DNA of 64,000 nt from Methylomarinum sp965277025 (GTDB lineage: Bacteria; Pseudomonadota; Gammaproteobacteria; Methylococcales; Methylomonadaceae): assembly GCA_965277025.1 (NCBI GenBank), contig OZ255706.1, positions 2,914,001 through 2,978,000 on the forward strand. Reading direction: 5' to 3'. How positions within the stretch are numbered: the first letter of the stretch is position 1; each line of letters opens with the position of its first letter. The position numbers and the translations under genes are program-made. The notes beneath the pieces were generated by a model, which was given only the letters and a program-made list of their open reading frames with translations, ran no database searches and was not told the DNA's origin. Below are positions 1-9,286 of this stretch, in pieces.

Positions 1-582
1 CAGCTTCAACACATCATGCGCAGGCTGTCCTTCAATCAGCGCGTTAACCATGGCGCGCGCGGATTGCCCATGTACATCGCTGACCACCACGCCAAGCCGG
101 ATGCCGCCGTCGGTTAATACCTTGTGCAGTCTGTTCTTCTCAGCAGACAGCATCGACACCAACTTCTGTCGTTGACGTGAAATCAGGCGTAACTGCCGCA
201 TCTTTTCCGGTGGCACGAATGAACCGCGCAGCAGTCCGGCACGGGAAAGCATCGCCAGCCATTGCGCGTCGCCGATGTCCGTCTTGCGTCCCGGCACATT
301 CTTCACATGCCGGGCATTGACGACCCTGGCGTAAATACCCACATGTTCCAAAGCTGCATATGGGCTTTTCCAGTAGATGCCGGTGCTTTCCATCACCACC
401 TCATCCGGTGCGACAGACTGCACCCAATCGGCTAATGCACGTCGATCACGTTTGAATGCGCCAAACTGCCGATGCTCTGTCTGAATACCACCATCGGCCT
501 GTTCAACCATGGCGCAGGCGGTAATCTGCTTTTGGTGAACATCCAACCCGATGACTCGCTTGTGTATTGCAGTGAGTTCCAT
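1..582 (-). CDS. IS110-family transposase, N-terminal part (cut by window edge)
   Basis: The start codon at 582 has a strong AGGAGG-type ribosome site just upstream. The protein begins MELTAIHKRVIGLDVHQKQ and matches the intact 406-residue copy at 24402-25622. The RuvC-like DEDD domain is visible: the first Asp in VIGLDVH, the Glu in VMESTGIYW and the paired Asp in KTDIGDAQWLA. About 194 residues are in the window and the C-terminal Tnp20 domain is outside. IS110 recombinases cut and rejoin DNA as RNA-guided DEDD/serine enzymes without terminal inverted repeats. Whether this copy is intact cannot be seen. Confidence 0.9.
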   Translation of the reverse strand, partial: MELTAIHKRVIGLDVHQKQITACAMVEQADGGIQTEHRQFGAFKRDRRALADWVQSVAPDEVVMESTGIYWKSPYAALEHVGIYARVVNARHVKNVPGRKTDIGDAQWLAMLSRAGLLRGSFVPPEKMRQLRLISRQRQKLVSMLSAEKNRLHKVLTDGGIRLGVVVSDVHGQSARAMVNALIEGQPAHDVLKL

Positions 583-840
583 TTTTTCCTCCTTTACTCT
601 ATGATTGAGCCTGGAAGGTGGCGGTTGCCTGGATGATCTGCCTGAGGGCGATGTAAATCGTCAACGGCCCTTTTAACATTCGCTCTTAAAGAAGCAATCC
701 GGGGTTCGAGTCATCCATGGCAGGCTACGTTAGCAGTCGGGCTCTAAGGCTCCAAAGTAAAGCGCAGTCTTTAACCGCCATCTTCCACAAGGAACTCTAC
801 AACATTTCATCATGCGGGGTGGCAATTCTTGCGATGATCG
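583..840 (-). ncRNA. candidate IS110 bridge-RNA region, copy 1
   Basis: About 258 bp of non-coding DNA separates the element end from the recombinase start, and it is nearly identical in all three copies. In the IS110 group the bridge RNA is transcribed from this long upstream end. The assignment rests on position, conservation and family knowledge. I did not fold the RNA or identify its guide loops. Confidence 0.5.
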
Positions 841-1543
841 TTAGAGGTTATGATACAGCTCTTAATTTCTTTATCCCTCTGAATATAGGCTTTCCATAGA
901 AAAGCACACCCCCATGAAGATAATATCAGGGTTATAAAGGTAAGTGAATCATCTGATGAAAGCCACCAGATAAACAACAAACCAAATAAGGCAAACACGA
1001 ACAAATCGCCGTCACTTTTATTTATCTTGTAGATAGAATGGGAAAAGCTTTTTCCTGATATTTTGTTTAAACATATTATTAGAAATATAAATAGAGAGTG
1101 CATTAGCATCCCTAAACTAGTCAGACAGAAAATGAAGAATAAATAAACCCCTCCAAAGGATATTGCAAAAAATCTCTGTACATGACAAAAATTAACTTAT
1201 GACAAATGAGTCTCATGTATTCCAGTGACAAAAGGTATGGGTTGCAAAAGAGCAATCACTTTTCTAATCATCCTTTTTGATTGAGATAAGACATTAAACA
1301 ACGTTGAGCGGATACAATCTAATCCATATCGAAACAGGCTTTGCGCGAGCCGCTGATGTGTTTTGGTTTTTATTGGTAACTCGCAATCATGTTTCCATTC
1401 GCCTGCTTTATGTGACCAACAGAAAGCAATAACGGGAAGTACTAACAATTTTTTGATCCGAAGATAACCGACTACACGCGTTTCCTCAAGTTTGAATCCT
1501 ATAGTGGACCCCGTAATCCGGACAATAGTTTAAACTATGACTA

Positions 1544-1858
1544 TTGAAAAAAGAGGTACAAAAAATGAGCGAAAAAAAACGGAAAACCTTTAGCGGGGCG
1601 CAAAAGGCCAAAATCGCGCTGGAAGCGGTTAAGAACATCAAAACGATCAATGAGATTGCTCAAGAGAATGAAGTCCATCCATCTCAGGTAAGCCAATGGA
1701 AAAAGGAACTGTTGGCCAATGCGGGAAGCCTGTTTGAAGGCAAACGCGGGCCGAAAGCGGTGAAGGCGCAAGACAATCCGGACCGTCTGTACGCCAAAAT
1801 CGGGCAGTTGAATATGGAACTGGATTGGCTTAAAAAAAAGTCCGGGATCAGCCTATGA
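1544..1858 (+). CDS. IS3-family transposase OrfA
   Basis: OrfA is a 104-residue helix-turn-helix protein, more likely starting at MSEKKRKTFSGAQKAK (1565). The N-terminal HTH includes the segment INEIAQENEVHPSQVSQWKK, and a leucine-heptad-like end (IGQLNMELDWLKKK) follows. The stop overlaps the orfB start as ATGA. Just before it is a run of eight A followed by G at 1832-1840, a typical slippery site for the -1 frameshift that makes the OrfAB fusion in IS3 elements. Confidence 0.9.
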   Translation: MKKEVQKMSEKKRKTFSGAQKAKIALEAVKNIKTINEIAQENEVHPSQVSQWKKELLANAGSLFEGKRGPKAVKAQDNPDRLYAKIGQLNMELDWLKKKSGISL

Positions 1859-2774
1859 TCACGCGTCAAAGCTGGGTGGATCAAAAAGATGAGTTGGCGT
1901 TAAGTCGGCAATGCCAGTTATTGAACGTTACCCGCTCAGTAATCTATGAACAGAAAAAACGCCAACAACAGCCGGTGTCTGCTGAAGATCAGCAACTGTT
2001 GCGGTTGCTCGACGAAGAATATACCCGGCATCCTTTTTATGGCTCACGCCGTATGACAAAGTATTTACGCGGCCTTAACCATCAGGTCAACCGCAAACGG
2101 GTTCAGCGGCTGATGCGCATACTGGGGCTGGTCGGCATGGCGCCGGGCCCGAACACCAGTAAGCCGCATCCTGAGCATAAAGTCTATCCCTATCTGTTAA
2201 GAGGCGTCGAGGTGACACGCCCCAACCAGGTTTGGAGTACCGACATCACCTATATCCGGCTGCCGCAAGGATTTGTTTATCTGGTGGCCATCATGGATTG
2301 GTACAGCCGAAAAGTATTGGCATGGCAACTTTCCAATACCATGGACAGCGCGTTTTGCGTAAATTGTCTGGAGCAGGCCATCAAGACCTATGGCACACCG
2401 GAGATATTTAATACCGACCAGGGCGCACAGTTCACCAGCGCGGACTTCACCGGGTATTGAGTCAGCATGGCGTGACCATCAGCATGGATGGCCGGGGACG
2501 GGCCTTGGACAATATCTTTGTTGAACGACTCTGGCGCACAGTGAAATATGAAGAAGTTTATTTGAAGCAATACGGCAACCTGCAAGCACTGTCAGCGGGG
2601 TTGACGGACTACTTTGCCTTTTACAACAGCGAACGACCGCATCAGTCGTTAGGCTATGAAACGCCAGACAGGGTTTATCAATTCGCCACGGGAGGTGGCG
2701 CTAAAATCGTGGATAAATATAATGCCGGCACTGCCAAGCAGACGCCGGGTGAAAATATGGGCCAGAGCCATTGA
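1855..2774 (+). pseudogene. IS3-family transposase OrfB (DDE), frameshifted
   Basis: OrfB carries a typical IS3 rve integrase core: first Asp in VWSTDITYIRL, second Asp in IFNTDQGAQFTS, and Glu in FVERLWRTVKYEEVY. The HTH_21-like region SRRMTKYLRG precedes it. The frame breaks at about 2453: after SADFTG the reading hits a stop, while the next frame carries SQHGVTISMDGRGRALDNIF to 2774. One extra G in the GGG run would restore it. The protein as read is split between the second Asp and the Glu, so this copy should be dead unless the base call is wrong. Confidence 0.85.
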
Positions 2775-4015
2775 GCCTGACTGTTATGAGGGTTCTATCT
2801 TAAATTCTCTAATAATTTGTCTGGACAATGGGGTCCACTTTATCCCCCGTCCTTTTAAACAGCCGAAAAGCGTTTCGATTTCCCAACGCAAGCCATAAAT
2901 TTTAATCGCATCAGGATTCAAATGCTGACAGACGATGATTAATAACTCACCATCACTCAGCCGTAACCCACTGAGATAAATTGAACAATTTCCCAAATAG
3001 CGCGCTGTTGAGAGGTGTCGTGTGCTACCCGGCTTAAGCCCATAAAACAAACGCTCTACGCGTATTCGCTGGCCTTGGGCATTGGTTGTCCTGGCGTTGT
3101 TGCGAATACGGATATAAAAGGGAATCTCTTGCTCAAACAACCAGCCCATCCATTCGTCTCCAATAAACTCCCGATCAGCCAAAAGACCTTTGATGTGATG
3201 TCGGCCAAACTGCGCAATAAAGCGTTTCATCAGCGCTATACGTTCCTTCGTATTAGAGTTGCCCCGCTTGTTTAAAGGCAACCAATACACCGGAATGGCG
3301 GCACCCCGATAAACCACGGCAAGCACCAGCAGATTAATATTGGTTTTACCCCACTTCCAATTCGTCCTGTCTAACGTCAGATAGTAATCCTGATCAGTGA
3401 AACCAAACAGTTTCATGATGAAATGAGCGACTTCATTGTAATCCAGCCAATGGTCACTGAAAAATCGTTGCATCCGTCGATATCGTGAGGAAATTTCTGC
3501 CCGACGGGGAAAGAATACGGCGAGCTGGGCCAGATTGACCGTGCTAACTGCCATCAAAGCAATTAACATACCCACAAAACAAACGATTCTTGCCTTGTTC
3601 CATTGAAAGTGCTCAGTTAATATGACGGTCAGCTCGTTGATTTGTAATGTCCCGTTATTCATATTCGCTAAAACAAAATGCGGTATTTAATTACATTTCA
3701 ACGAGCTACGCTAGCTTTTAATATTTTTTGTCATGTACAGAGGCAAAAAATATAAATGCTAGACTATCCCCAAGAGCATCTCCTTACACACAACTATCAA
3801 CTCAAGCCTTCCAGTTTGCGAGCCATTTGAATACCATAGACACAGTCTTGAATTCTCTGAAAGCCAATCCAAATACTTTTAACACCCGGATCACCGTCTG
3901 ATTTTCGCCCTAAAAACCCGCCTAATGTAGCCAGGTTTCTAAGCACTGTATTCAGTGTCGGTGTGTCTTTGGGTACCGTCTTTTCCTGCAAAACATACGA
4001 TGATTTCCACTCTAA

Positions 4016-4273
4016 CGATCATCGCAAGAATTGCCACCCCGCATGATGAAATGTTGTAGAGTTCCTTGTGGAAGATGGCGGTTAAAGACTGCGCTTTACT
4101 TTGGAGCCTTAGAGCCCGACTGCTAACGTAGCCTGCCATGGATGACTCGAACCCCGGATTGCTTCTTTAAGAGCGAATGTTAAAAGGGCCGTTGACGATT
4201 TACATCGCCCTCAGGCAGATCATCCAGGCAACCGCCACCTTCCAGGCTCAATCATAGAGTAAAGGAGGAAAAA
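4016..4273 (+). ncRNA. candidate IS110 bridge-RNA region, copy 2
   Basis: This is the same 258-bp upstream non-coding end as in copies 1 and 3, nearly base for base. It is kept although the recombinase of this copy is broken, so it could in principle still give an RNA usable by the intact recombinase. The call is by position and conservation only. Confidence 0.45.
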
Positions 4274-5312
4274 ATGGAACTCACTGCAATACACAAGCGA
4301 GTCATCGGGTTGGATGTTCACCAAAAGCAGATTACCGCCTGCGCCATGGTTGAACAGGCCGATGGTGGTATTCAGACAGAGCATCGGCAGTTTGGCGCAT
4401 TCAAACGTGATCGACGTGCATTAGCCGATTGGGTGCAGTCTGTCGCACCGGATGAGGTGGTGATGGAAAGCACCGGCATCTACTGGAAAAGCCCATATGC
4501 AGCTTTGGAACATGTGGGTATTTACGCCAGGGTCGTCAATGCCCGGCATGTGAAGAATGTGCCGGGACGCAAGACGGACATCGGCGACGCGCAATGGCTG
4601 GCGATGCTTTCCCGTGCCGGACTGCTGCGCGGTTCATTCGTGCCACCGGAAAAGATGCGGCAGTTACGCCTGATTTCACGTCAACGACAGAAGTTGGTGT
4701 CGATGCTGTCTGCTGAGAAGAACAGACTGCACAAGGTATTAACCGACGGCGGCATCCGGCTTGGCGTGGTGGTCAGCGATGTACATGGGCAATCCGCGCG
4801 CGCCATGGTTAACGCGCTGATTGAAGGACAGCCTGCGCATGATGTGTTGAAGCTGGCCAGCAATCGTCTCAAAGCGCCGCGCGCCGATATACTGGAGGCG
4901 CTGCAAGGTGAGTTGAGCGAGCACCATCGCTTCGTACTGAATGAACTGATGCAGCATATTCAGGATTTGGAAGCACGCATAGCCAGATTCGATGCACAAC
5001 TGCTGGCCGGACTGGAGAAGGAGAAAAGGAAACCCATATGTGCGTCGCCTGCTTTGCGAATGCGCCCATGCCGCCAGCCGAACCCGATCGGTTTTCCAGG
5101 CAAAATATACATCACTGGCGATTAGGCGAGGTCACCAACGCGCCATCATTGCGCTGGCTCACAAACTTTTACGGACATGTTACTTCATGATTAGTCGCGG
5201 CGAGTATTTCCGGGATTCGACCATCGACTACGAAGAAATGGCTGTCAAACGCAATGCACCACGCTGGATCAGAGCGCTGATAAAATTCGGTTATATAACA
5301 CAACCGGGGTAA
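4274..5312 (+). pseudogene. IS110-family transposase with 182-bp internal deletion
   Basis: The gene is identical or nearly so to copy 3 up to LLAGLEKEK. It then jumps 182 bp to the coding equivalent of RKGNPYVRRLLCECAH in another frame. The deletion ends lie in short GAAAA repeats, suggesting slippage between direct repeats. Lost are most of the Tnp20 domain and the probable catalytic serine region (PGNNESAGKRKSGR). The frame stops at 5125, while the original tail continues in frame two to 5312. Confidence 0.9.
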
Positions 5313-6773
5313 GCCAGCTTACTTCATTGAATATGGATAAGCAGCCTTTTCACGGCTGAGAACTCCTTGCGCATTCGATATGGATCATTTCATGTTAAAG
5401 AATCAAAAATAAGGTCAGCAGGTAAATCAGGGCAAACACGACCTAAGCGCATAAGATACATCACGCGCCAGGCAATAATCATGGCCATGACCAAGGCTTT
5501 TTCAATGCGTTCTTTACTGGATAATTGAAGCTTCTCTACCTTGCACCCAACCTTCAATACATCAAAAAACATTTCTATTTCCCATCGACAGCGATACCAG
5601 TCAATCAACTCACAGGCTTGCGCTTCATTTTTTACCGGACGATTAGTTAATAAACGCCAGACAAGAGGTGGTTTTCCTGCAGGTGGGTTGATTTCTTTGG
5701 CCTGAACCAAAGTCACTTCAATTTTTTCTTCACCCTTCACCGGCAAAGTACAGCGCAGCACTTTAATTTCTTGCTGAACCTGACGCGCTTTCTCTCCTTT
5801 TTTTCGCGGCTTAATGAAGCTGATACGACTCATAACCGCTTGTTTATCGACACGATCCCAAAGTCTTTCTTGATCCGATAATTTTCGATTATGCTTCGCT
5901 CTGACCAACCAATCGGCTGGGGCATTTAACGCTTGACTTCTCGCCATAAGATTCAAGATATCGCCTTCTCTATCCGCCACATAAATCAATCGGCTTTGAG
6001 GGCAACGTTCCGCCATTTCAGCAACACGTTCATAACCTTCTACCCAACGATCACTTTCTTTTATGGTTGGGGTTTCCTGATCTTCTTTTTTGGTTTTACC
6101 TCGAGACCACATCCAGGCATCGCTGATACCTAAAGGAATACGATCGGGTGTTATGCAAAGCGTTGGATGCAGGTACATGCCTCGTTGAGCATCATACGAC
6201 AAGCGTCCTAAATCTTCAGTTTCCTGGCCGTTAAAATCTAACTCTGTTGTGTCTTGTAAGCATAAAATAACCGCTTCTTCACTCTTTATAATGCGTTGTT
6301 CAACTTGATCAGTATGCGCTTTTAAGAGCTTGTCCCATGTCACACTCTCATTACTATAAAACCGATAAGCCGCTTGTGTTTCGGCCCAGCCTTGGCAGGC
6401 TTGAGGTATACTCGCCTTGGGTGATTTGGCAAACGTTTCCAGCAACTTAATTGCTCTTTTCTTGATACGCTCATCACCTAAATCTAAATTTCGGAATTCC
6501 ATTTCTGCCCAATTCATAATGACTCAAATAATCGTATTTTACAGCTTTAGTTCAGACTTGTGTGTAAGGAGATGCCCCAAGAGATACCCCTTTTGGGAAA
6601 TAACCAATTCTCAAGCAGTAAAATATTAGAACTGAACCACCTAAGAGAATGCCAATTTTAAAAGAAAGGTTCAGAATTTTTTCTATTGCATTTGCTATTA
6701 CATCAAGTTTATAAATCTTCATTTTTAAACGCTAACATACCGCTCCCAGGACGAAAATGAGTCAATCCTGAAC

Positions 6774-7256
6774 TTAGAAAGGAATATCATCGTCAAAATC
6801 ATCATAGGCGGCAGCTGGCGGATTGTCCTGTGTTGAAGGCTGGGATGCCTGGGGGGCAGAGGAAGCCGGCTGTTGATTGTAATTGCCACCACCTGTCTGA
6901 TTATCACTGAACCCAGCAGTCCCTCCACTGCGGTTGCCTAACATCTGCATTTCTTCGGCGATGATTTCAGTACTGTATCTATCCTGGCCAGACTGATCTT
7001 GCCATTTCCGTGTTTGAATACGACCTTCTATGTAAACCTGACTACCCTTGCGCAGATACTCGCCGGCAATTTCCGCCAAACGATTGAAAAACACCACCCG
7101 ATGCCATTCGGTTTGTTCCTTACGTTCTCCTGATTGACGGTCTTTCCAGCGGCGTGTTGTCGCCAGACGAATGTTGGTGACCGCGCCACCACTAGGAAGA
7201 TAGCGAACTTCAGGATCGGCGCCCAGATTACCGATGAGCATGACTTTGTTTAACAT
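6774..7256 (-). CDS. ssb: single-stranded DNA-binding protein SSB
   Basis: SSB is a 160-residue protein that coats single-stranded DNA during replication, recombination and repair, normally as a tetramer. The N-terminal OB fold starts MLNKVMLIGNLGADPEVRYL and includes EWHRVVFFNRLAEIAGEYL and KGSQVYIEGRIQTRKWQ (about residues 50-90). A Gly/Gln/Pro-rich linker of about 45 residues follows. The acidic tail DDFDDDIPF binds partner proteins such as RecQ, PriA and exonuclease I. A GGAGTAAATT ribosome site precedes the start. Only 3 bp separate it from the upstream yajR-like gene, so the two are probably cotranscribed. The length and tail are normal. Confidence 0.97.
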   Translation of the reverse strand: MLNKVMLIGNLGADPEVRYLPSGGAVTNIRLATTRRWKDRQSGERKEQTEWHRVVFFNRLAEIAGEYLRKGSQVYIEGRIQTRKWQDQSGQDRYSTEIIAEEMQMLGNRSGGTAGFSDNQTGGGNYNQQPASSAPQASQPSTQDNPPAAAYDDFDDDIPF

Positions 7257-7259
7257 AAT

Positions 7260-8684
7260 TTACTCCGTTTCGTTGTTTATTGCCGGATTGTTACTGGTCT
7301 GATTCCATTGTGCCAGAAACTGGTTGACAGCATCCGGGTTAAATTTTGCTTTATCAATTTTTAAAAAAGCCGTATTTTCTTCAAAATGTAGCCTGACTTC
7401 CTCAACGCCTGAAATAGCCAGCAAGCCTTTTGAAAAGTCTGCCGCTTGTTTCTGCGGGATATTTTTCAAAGGTAGTAGCATATTGATCAGATAACGAGGC
7501 GGATTCATAAAACTGGCGACCAGTACCCAGCTCGCCGCCATTGCTGCGGCAAACCAGAAAACCGCTTGCATACCAAATTGGCCATACAACCAGCCACCCA
7601 CAAGCCCTCCGGTAAATGCACCTAAAAACTGAGAGCTGGAATAAGCCCCCATAGCGGTACCTTTCTGGTCGCTTGGCGCCGTCTTGGAAATCAGTGACGG
7701 CAACGTGGCTTCCAATAAATTGAAGCCGACAAAAAACAACCACAAAAAACCGAGCAAGGTATATAAACTTTCAGCATAAAGCGCCAAACCGATATTGGCC
7801 AAAACGATGGTAACAATGGCACCGACAAATACAGCTTTCATTCGGCGTTTTTTCTCTGCCAAAATAATAAACGGTATCATCACTATCATTGAGCTGATTA
7901 AAATGGGTAAATACACCATCCAGTGCTGTGCCGGTAATATTCCGCTATCTCTAAGCAATAACGGTACGATGACAAAACTGGCTGTCAGGATCAGGTGTAA
8001 AACAAAAATACCATAATCCAGTCGTAACAAATCGACATTACGCAAAACCTGTGAAAATTGGGACACATCGGTTTCGGCATCACGATGAACAATAATTTTT
8101 TCAGGATTCGGCACAATAATCAAAATTACCAGAATCGCTAACAAGGCCAGCCCAGCGGTTAGCCAAAACACCCCACTGACACCGAAGTGGGCAGCAATAA
8201 CAGGGCCTACCGTAATCGCCACACCAAAGGATACGCCGATACTGGCGCCAATCGTGGCCATTGCCTTGGTGCGATGAACTTCCTGGGTCAGATCGGCCAG
8301 CAGCGCCATCACCGCGGCGGCGATCGCGCCACCACCTTGTAGCGCACGCCCGGCAATCACCCCATAAATATCGGTGGCCAGGGCGGCGATGATACTACCA
8401 GCAGAAAAAATCAGCAAACCGGCGACAATGACTTTTTTACGCCCTATTTTATCCGACAACAGGCCGAACGGAATTTGCAGTAAGGCTTGTGTCAGTCCAT
8501 AAATACTGATGGCCAAACCGATCAAAACCGGCGTGGCATGGGGTAGTTTTTCTGTAAACAGGGATAAAACCGGCAAAATCATAAACAGGCCGAGCATTCT
8601 CAATGCATAAATGCTCGCCAATGAAAAAGTCGCCCGTTTCTCCATGGCGGTCATTGGACTGGTAATATCCTGTAATTGACTCAC
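7260..8684 (-). CDS. yajR: YajR-like major facilitator transporter
   Basis: This is a 474-residue inner-membrane transporter of the major facilitator superfamily with about 12 membrane segments. The motif-A loop GLLSDKIGRKK lies between segments 2 and 3 (about residues 77-87). The last ~70 residues (LLAISGVEEVRLHFEENT onward) look like the soluble ferredoxin-like YAM domain of Escherichia coli YajR. The substrate is unknown in the family. In many gammaproteobacteria a gene of this type lies between uvrA and ssb, as it did here before the IS pile was added. It is probably cotranscribed with ssb. The region upstream of -10 is now IS4 DNA. Confidence 0.85.
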   Translation of the reverse strand: MSQLQDITSPMTAMEKRATFSLASIYALRMLGLFMILPVLSLFTEKLPHATPVLIGLAISIYGLTQALLQIPFGLLSDKIGRKKVIVAGLLIFSAGSIIAALATDIYGVIAGRALQGGGAIAAAVMALLADLTQEVHRTKAMATIGASIGVSFGVAITVGPVIAAHFGVSGVFWLTAGLALLAILVILIIVPNPEKIIVHRDAETDVSQFSQVLRNVDLLRLDYGIFVLHLILTASFVIVPLLLRDSGILPAQHWMVYLPILISSMIVMIPFIILAEKKRRMKAVFVGAIVTIVLANIGLALYAESLYTLLGFLWLFFVGFNLLEATLPSLISKTAPSDQKGTAMGAYSSSQFLGAFTGGLVGGWLYGQFGMQAVFWFAAAMAASWVLVASFMNPPRYLINMLLPLKNIPQKQAADFSKGLLAISGVEEVRLHFEENTAFLKIDKAKFNPDAVNQFLAQWNQTSNNPAINNETE

Positions 8685-8715
8685 GTGACCTCGATCGGCT
8701 TATTTGAAACCGGCT

Positions 8716-8746
8716 ATTATATAACAACCATCTCTGTACATGACAA
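8716..8746 (-). promoter_or_regulatory. candidate yajR-ssb promoter at an IS4 boundary
   Basis: On the minus strand a perfect TATAAT lies at 8721-8716. The upstream sequence from 8732 is the IS4 terminal repeat, which offers TTGTCA at 8746-8741 as a -35-like box with 19-bp spacing. The insertion therefore replaced the native -35 region and may have made a hybrid promoter. This is inference only. Confidence 0.35.
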
Positions 8747-9286
8747 AAAATATTAAAAGCTAGCGTAGCTCGTTGAAATGTAATTAAATACCGCATTTTG
8801 TTTTAGCGAATATGAATAACGGGACATTACAAATCAACGAGCTGACCGTCATATTAACTGAGCACTTTCAATGGAACAAGGCAAGAATCGTTTGTTTTGT
8901 GGGTATGTTAATTGCTTTGATGGCAGTTAGCACGGTCAATCTGGCCCAGCTCGCCGTATTCTTTCCCCGTCGGGCAAAAATTTCCTCACGATATCGACGG
9001 ATGCAACGATTTTTCAGTGACCATTGGCTGGATTACAATGAAGTCGCTCATTTCATCATGAAACTGTTTGGTTTCACTGATCAGGATTACTATCTGACGT
9101 TAGACAGGACGAATTGGAAGTGGGATAAAACCAATATTAATCTGCTGGTGCTTGCCGTGGTTTATCGGGGTGCCGCCATTCCTGTGTATTGGTTGCCTTT
9201 AAACAAGCGGGGCAACTCTAATACGAAGGAACGTATAGCGCTGATGAAACGCTTTATTGCGCAGTTTGGCCGACATCACATCAAAG

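Larger units (their letters stand above)
1..843 (-). mobile_element. IS110-family element, copy 1 (runs off the left edge)
   Basis: This is the upstream end and first part of an IS110 element, nearly identical to the copies at 4016-5395 and 24144-25705. The non-coding end finishes at 840 with the same terminal bases (CGATCATCGC read on the minus strand). The adjoining TAA at 841-843 is shared with the flank in all copies. The flank read toward the element ends CCTCTAA, like the other two sites. The element interrupts a small membrane-protein gene whose remaining part would lie left of the window. Confidence 0.9.
1500..2843 (+). mobile_element. IS3-family element inserted in IS4 copy A1
   Basis: The ends are imperfect inverted repeats built on TATAGTGGACCCC and its counterpart ending GGGGTCCACTTTA. 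The host IS4 sequence reads GAATCCCCGTCC in intact copies and is split within its C run. The right side has one C more than a simple duplication predicts, so the exact end and duplication (3-4 bp) are uncertain by a base or two. Confidence 0.85.
1197..3662 (-). pseudogene. IS4-family transposase of copy A1, split by IS3
   Basis: The N-terminal part (from 3662, beginning MNNGTLQINEL) and the C-terminal part (ending at 1197 with GIHETHLS) together match the 372-residue transposase of intact copies. The insertion falls right after the YREK signature region YGLRWEIETLFGCLK. Before the stop, the N-terminal fragment runs into IS3 end sequence and gains a foreign tail. Such a protein would be inactive. 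Confidence 0.9.
1174..3742 (-). mobile_element. IS4-family element A, copy A1, interrupted by IS3
   Basis: The ends carry the terminal inverted repeat CTCTGTACATGACAAAAA. The 9-bp target duplication GCAAAAAAT is at 1165-1173 and 3743-3751. Without the IS3 insertion and its short duplication the element is 1222 bp, the same as intact copies A4, A5 and A6. Confidence 0.92.
4016..5398 (+). mobile_element. IS110-family element, copy 2 (internal deletion)
   Basis: The ends match copy 3: left CGATCATCGC at 4016 and right TTTCATGT at 5395, with a TAA shared with the target on each side (4013-4015 and 5396-5398). The restored target reads CACTCTAAAGAATC. It is 1380 bp against 1562 bp for copy 3; the 182-bp difference is one internal deletion. 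Confidence 0.9.
3797..6517 (-). pseudogene. IS50/Tn5-like transposase, split by IS110 copy 2
   Basis: The first part starts at 6517 (MNWAEMEFRNLDLGDERIKK) and the second ends at 3797. Joining 5396-6517 to 3797-4015 gives about 447 residues in one frame; Tn5 transposase has 476. Catalytic landmarks are DTTELDF, VADREGDIL and the YREK signature YRCRWEIEMFFDVLK. The last part (PTLNTVLRNLATLGGFLGRK, then GDPGVKSIWIGFQRIQD) closely resembles the Tn5 transposase C-terminus used for dimerisation. IS110 cuts the gene after LIFDSL, so the product loses its C-terminal domain. Confidence 0.88.
3777..6574 (-). mobile_element. IS50-like IS4-family element, interrupted by IS110 copy 2
   Basis: The terminal inverted repeats are CATCTCCTTACACACAA (3777-3793) and its complement (6558-6574). 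The 9-bp target duplication CCCCAAGAG is at 3768-3776 and 6575-6583, as expected for the IS50/Tn5 branch of IS4. The whole unit sits in the membrane-protein gene. Confidence 0.93.
841..6722 (-). pseudogene. small integral membrane protein gene, broken by three IS insertions
   Basis: Three separated segments (6722-6584, 3767-3752 and 1164-841) join into one open frame once each IS and one copy of its 9-bp duplication are removed. The rebuilt protein starts MKIYKLDVIANAIEKI at 6722. It runs through GYFPKGVSLGDSLAFIF and GVYLFFIFCLTSLG, continues in several hydrophobic stretches (MLMHSLFIFLIICL, FALFGLLFIWWL, LILSSWGCAFLW), and enters IS110 copy 1 after about 165 residues. It probably has four or more membrane segments. 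I recognise no family. It lies 51 bp downstream of ssb on the same strand, with no strong ribosome site. The C-terminus is outside the window. It is non-functional as it stands. Confidence 0.8.

Noticed and set aside
1855..2774. orfB break as a programmed frameshift
   Set aside because: The usual IS3 slippery site is the A8G run at the orfA/orfB junction. The break at 2453 has no typical slippery sequence and splits the catalytic domain.
3015..3275. 86-residue frame opposite the IS4 transposase
   Set aside because: It recurs at every IS4 copy because the DNA is repeated, and is antisense to a clearly functional transposase.
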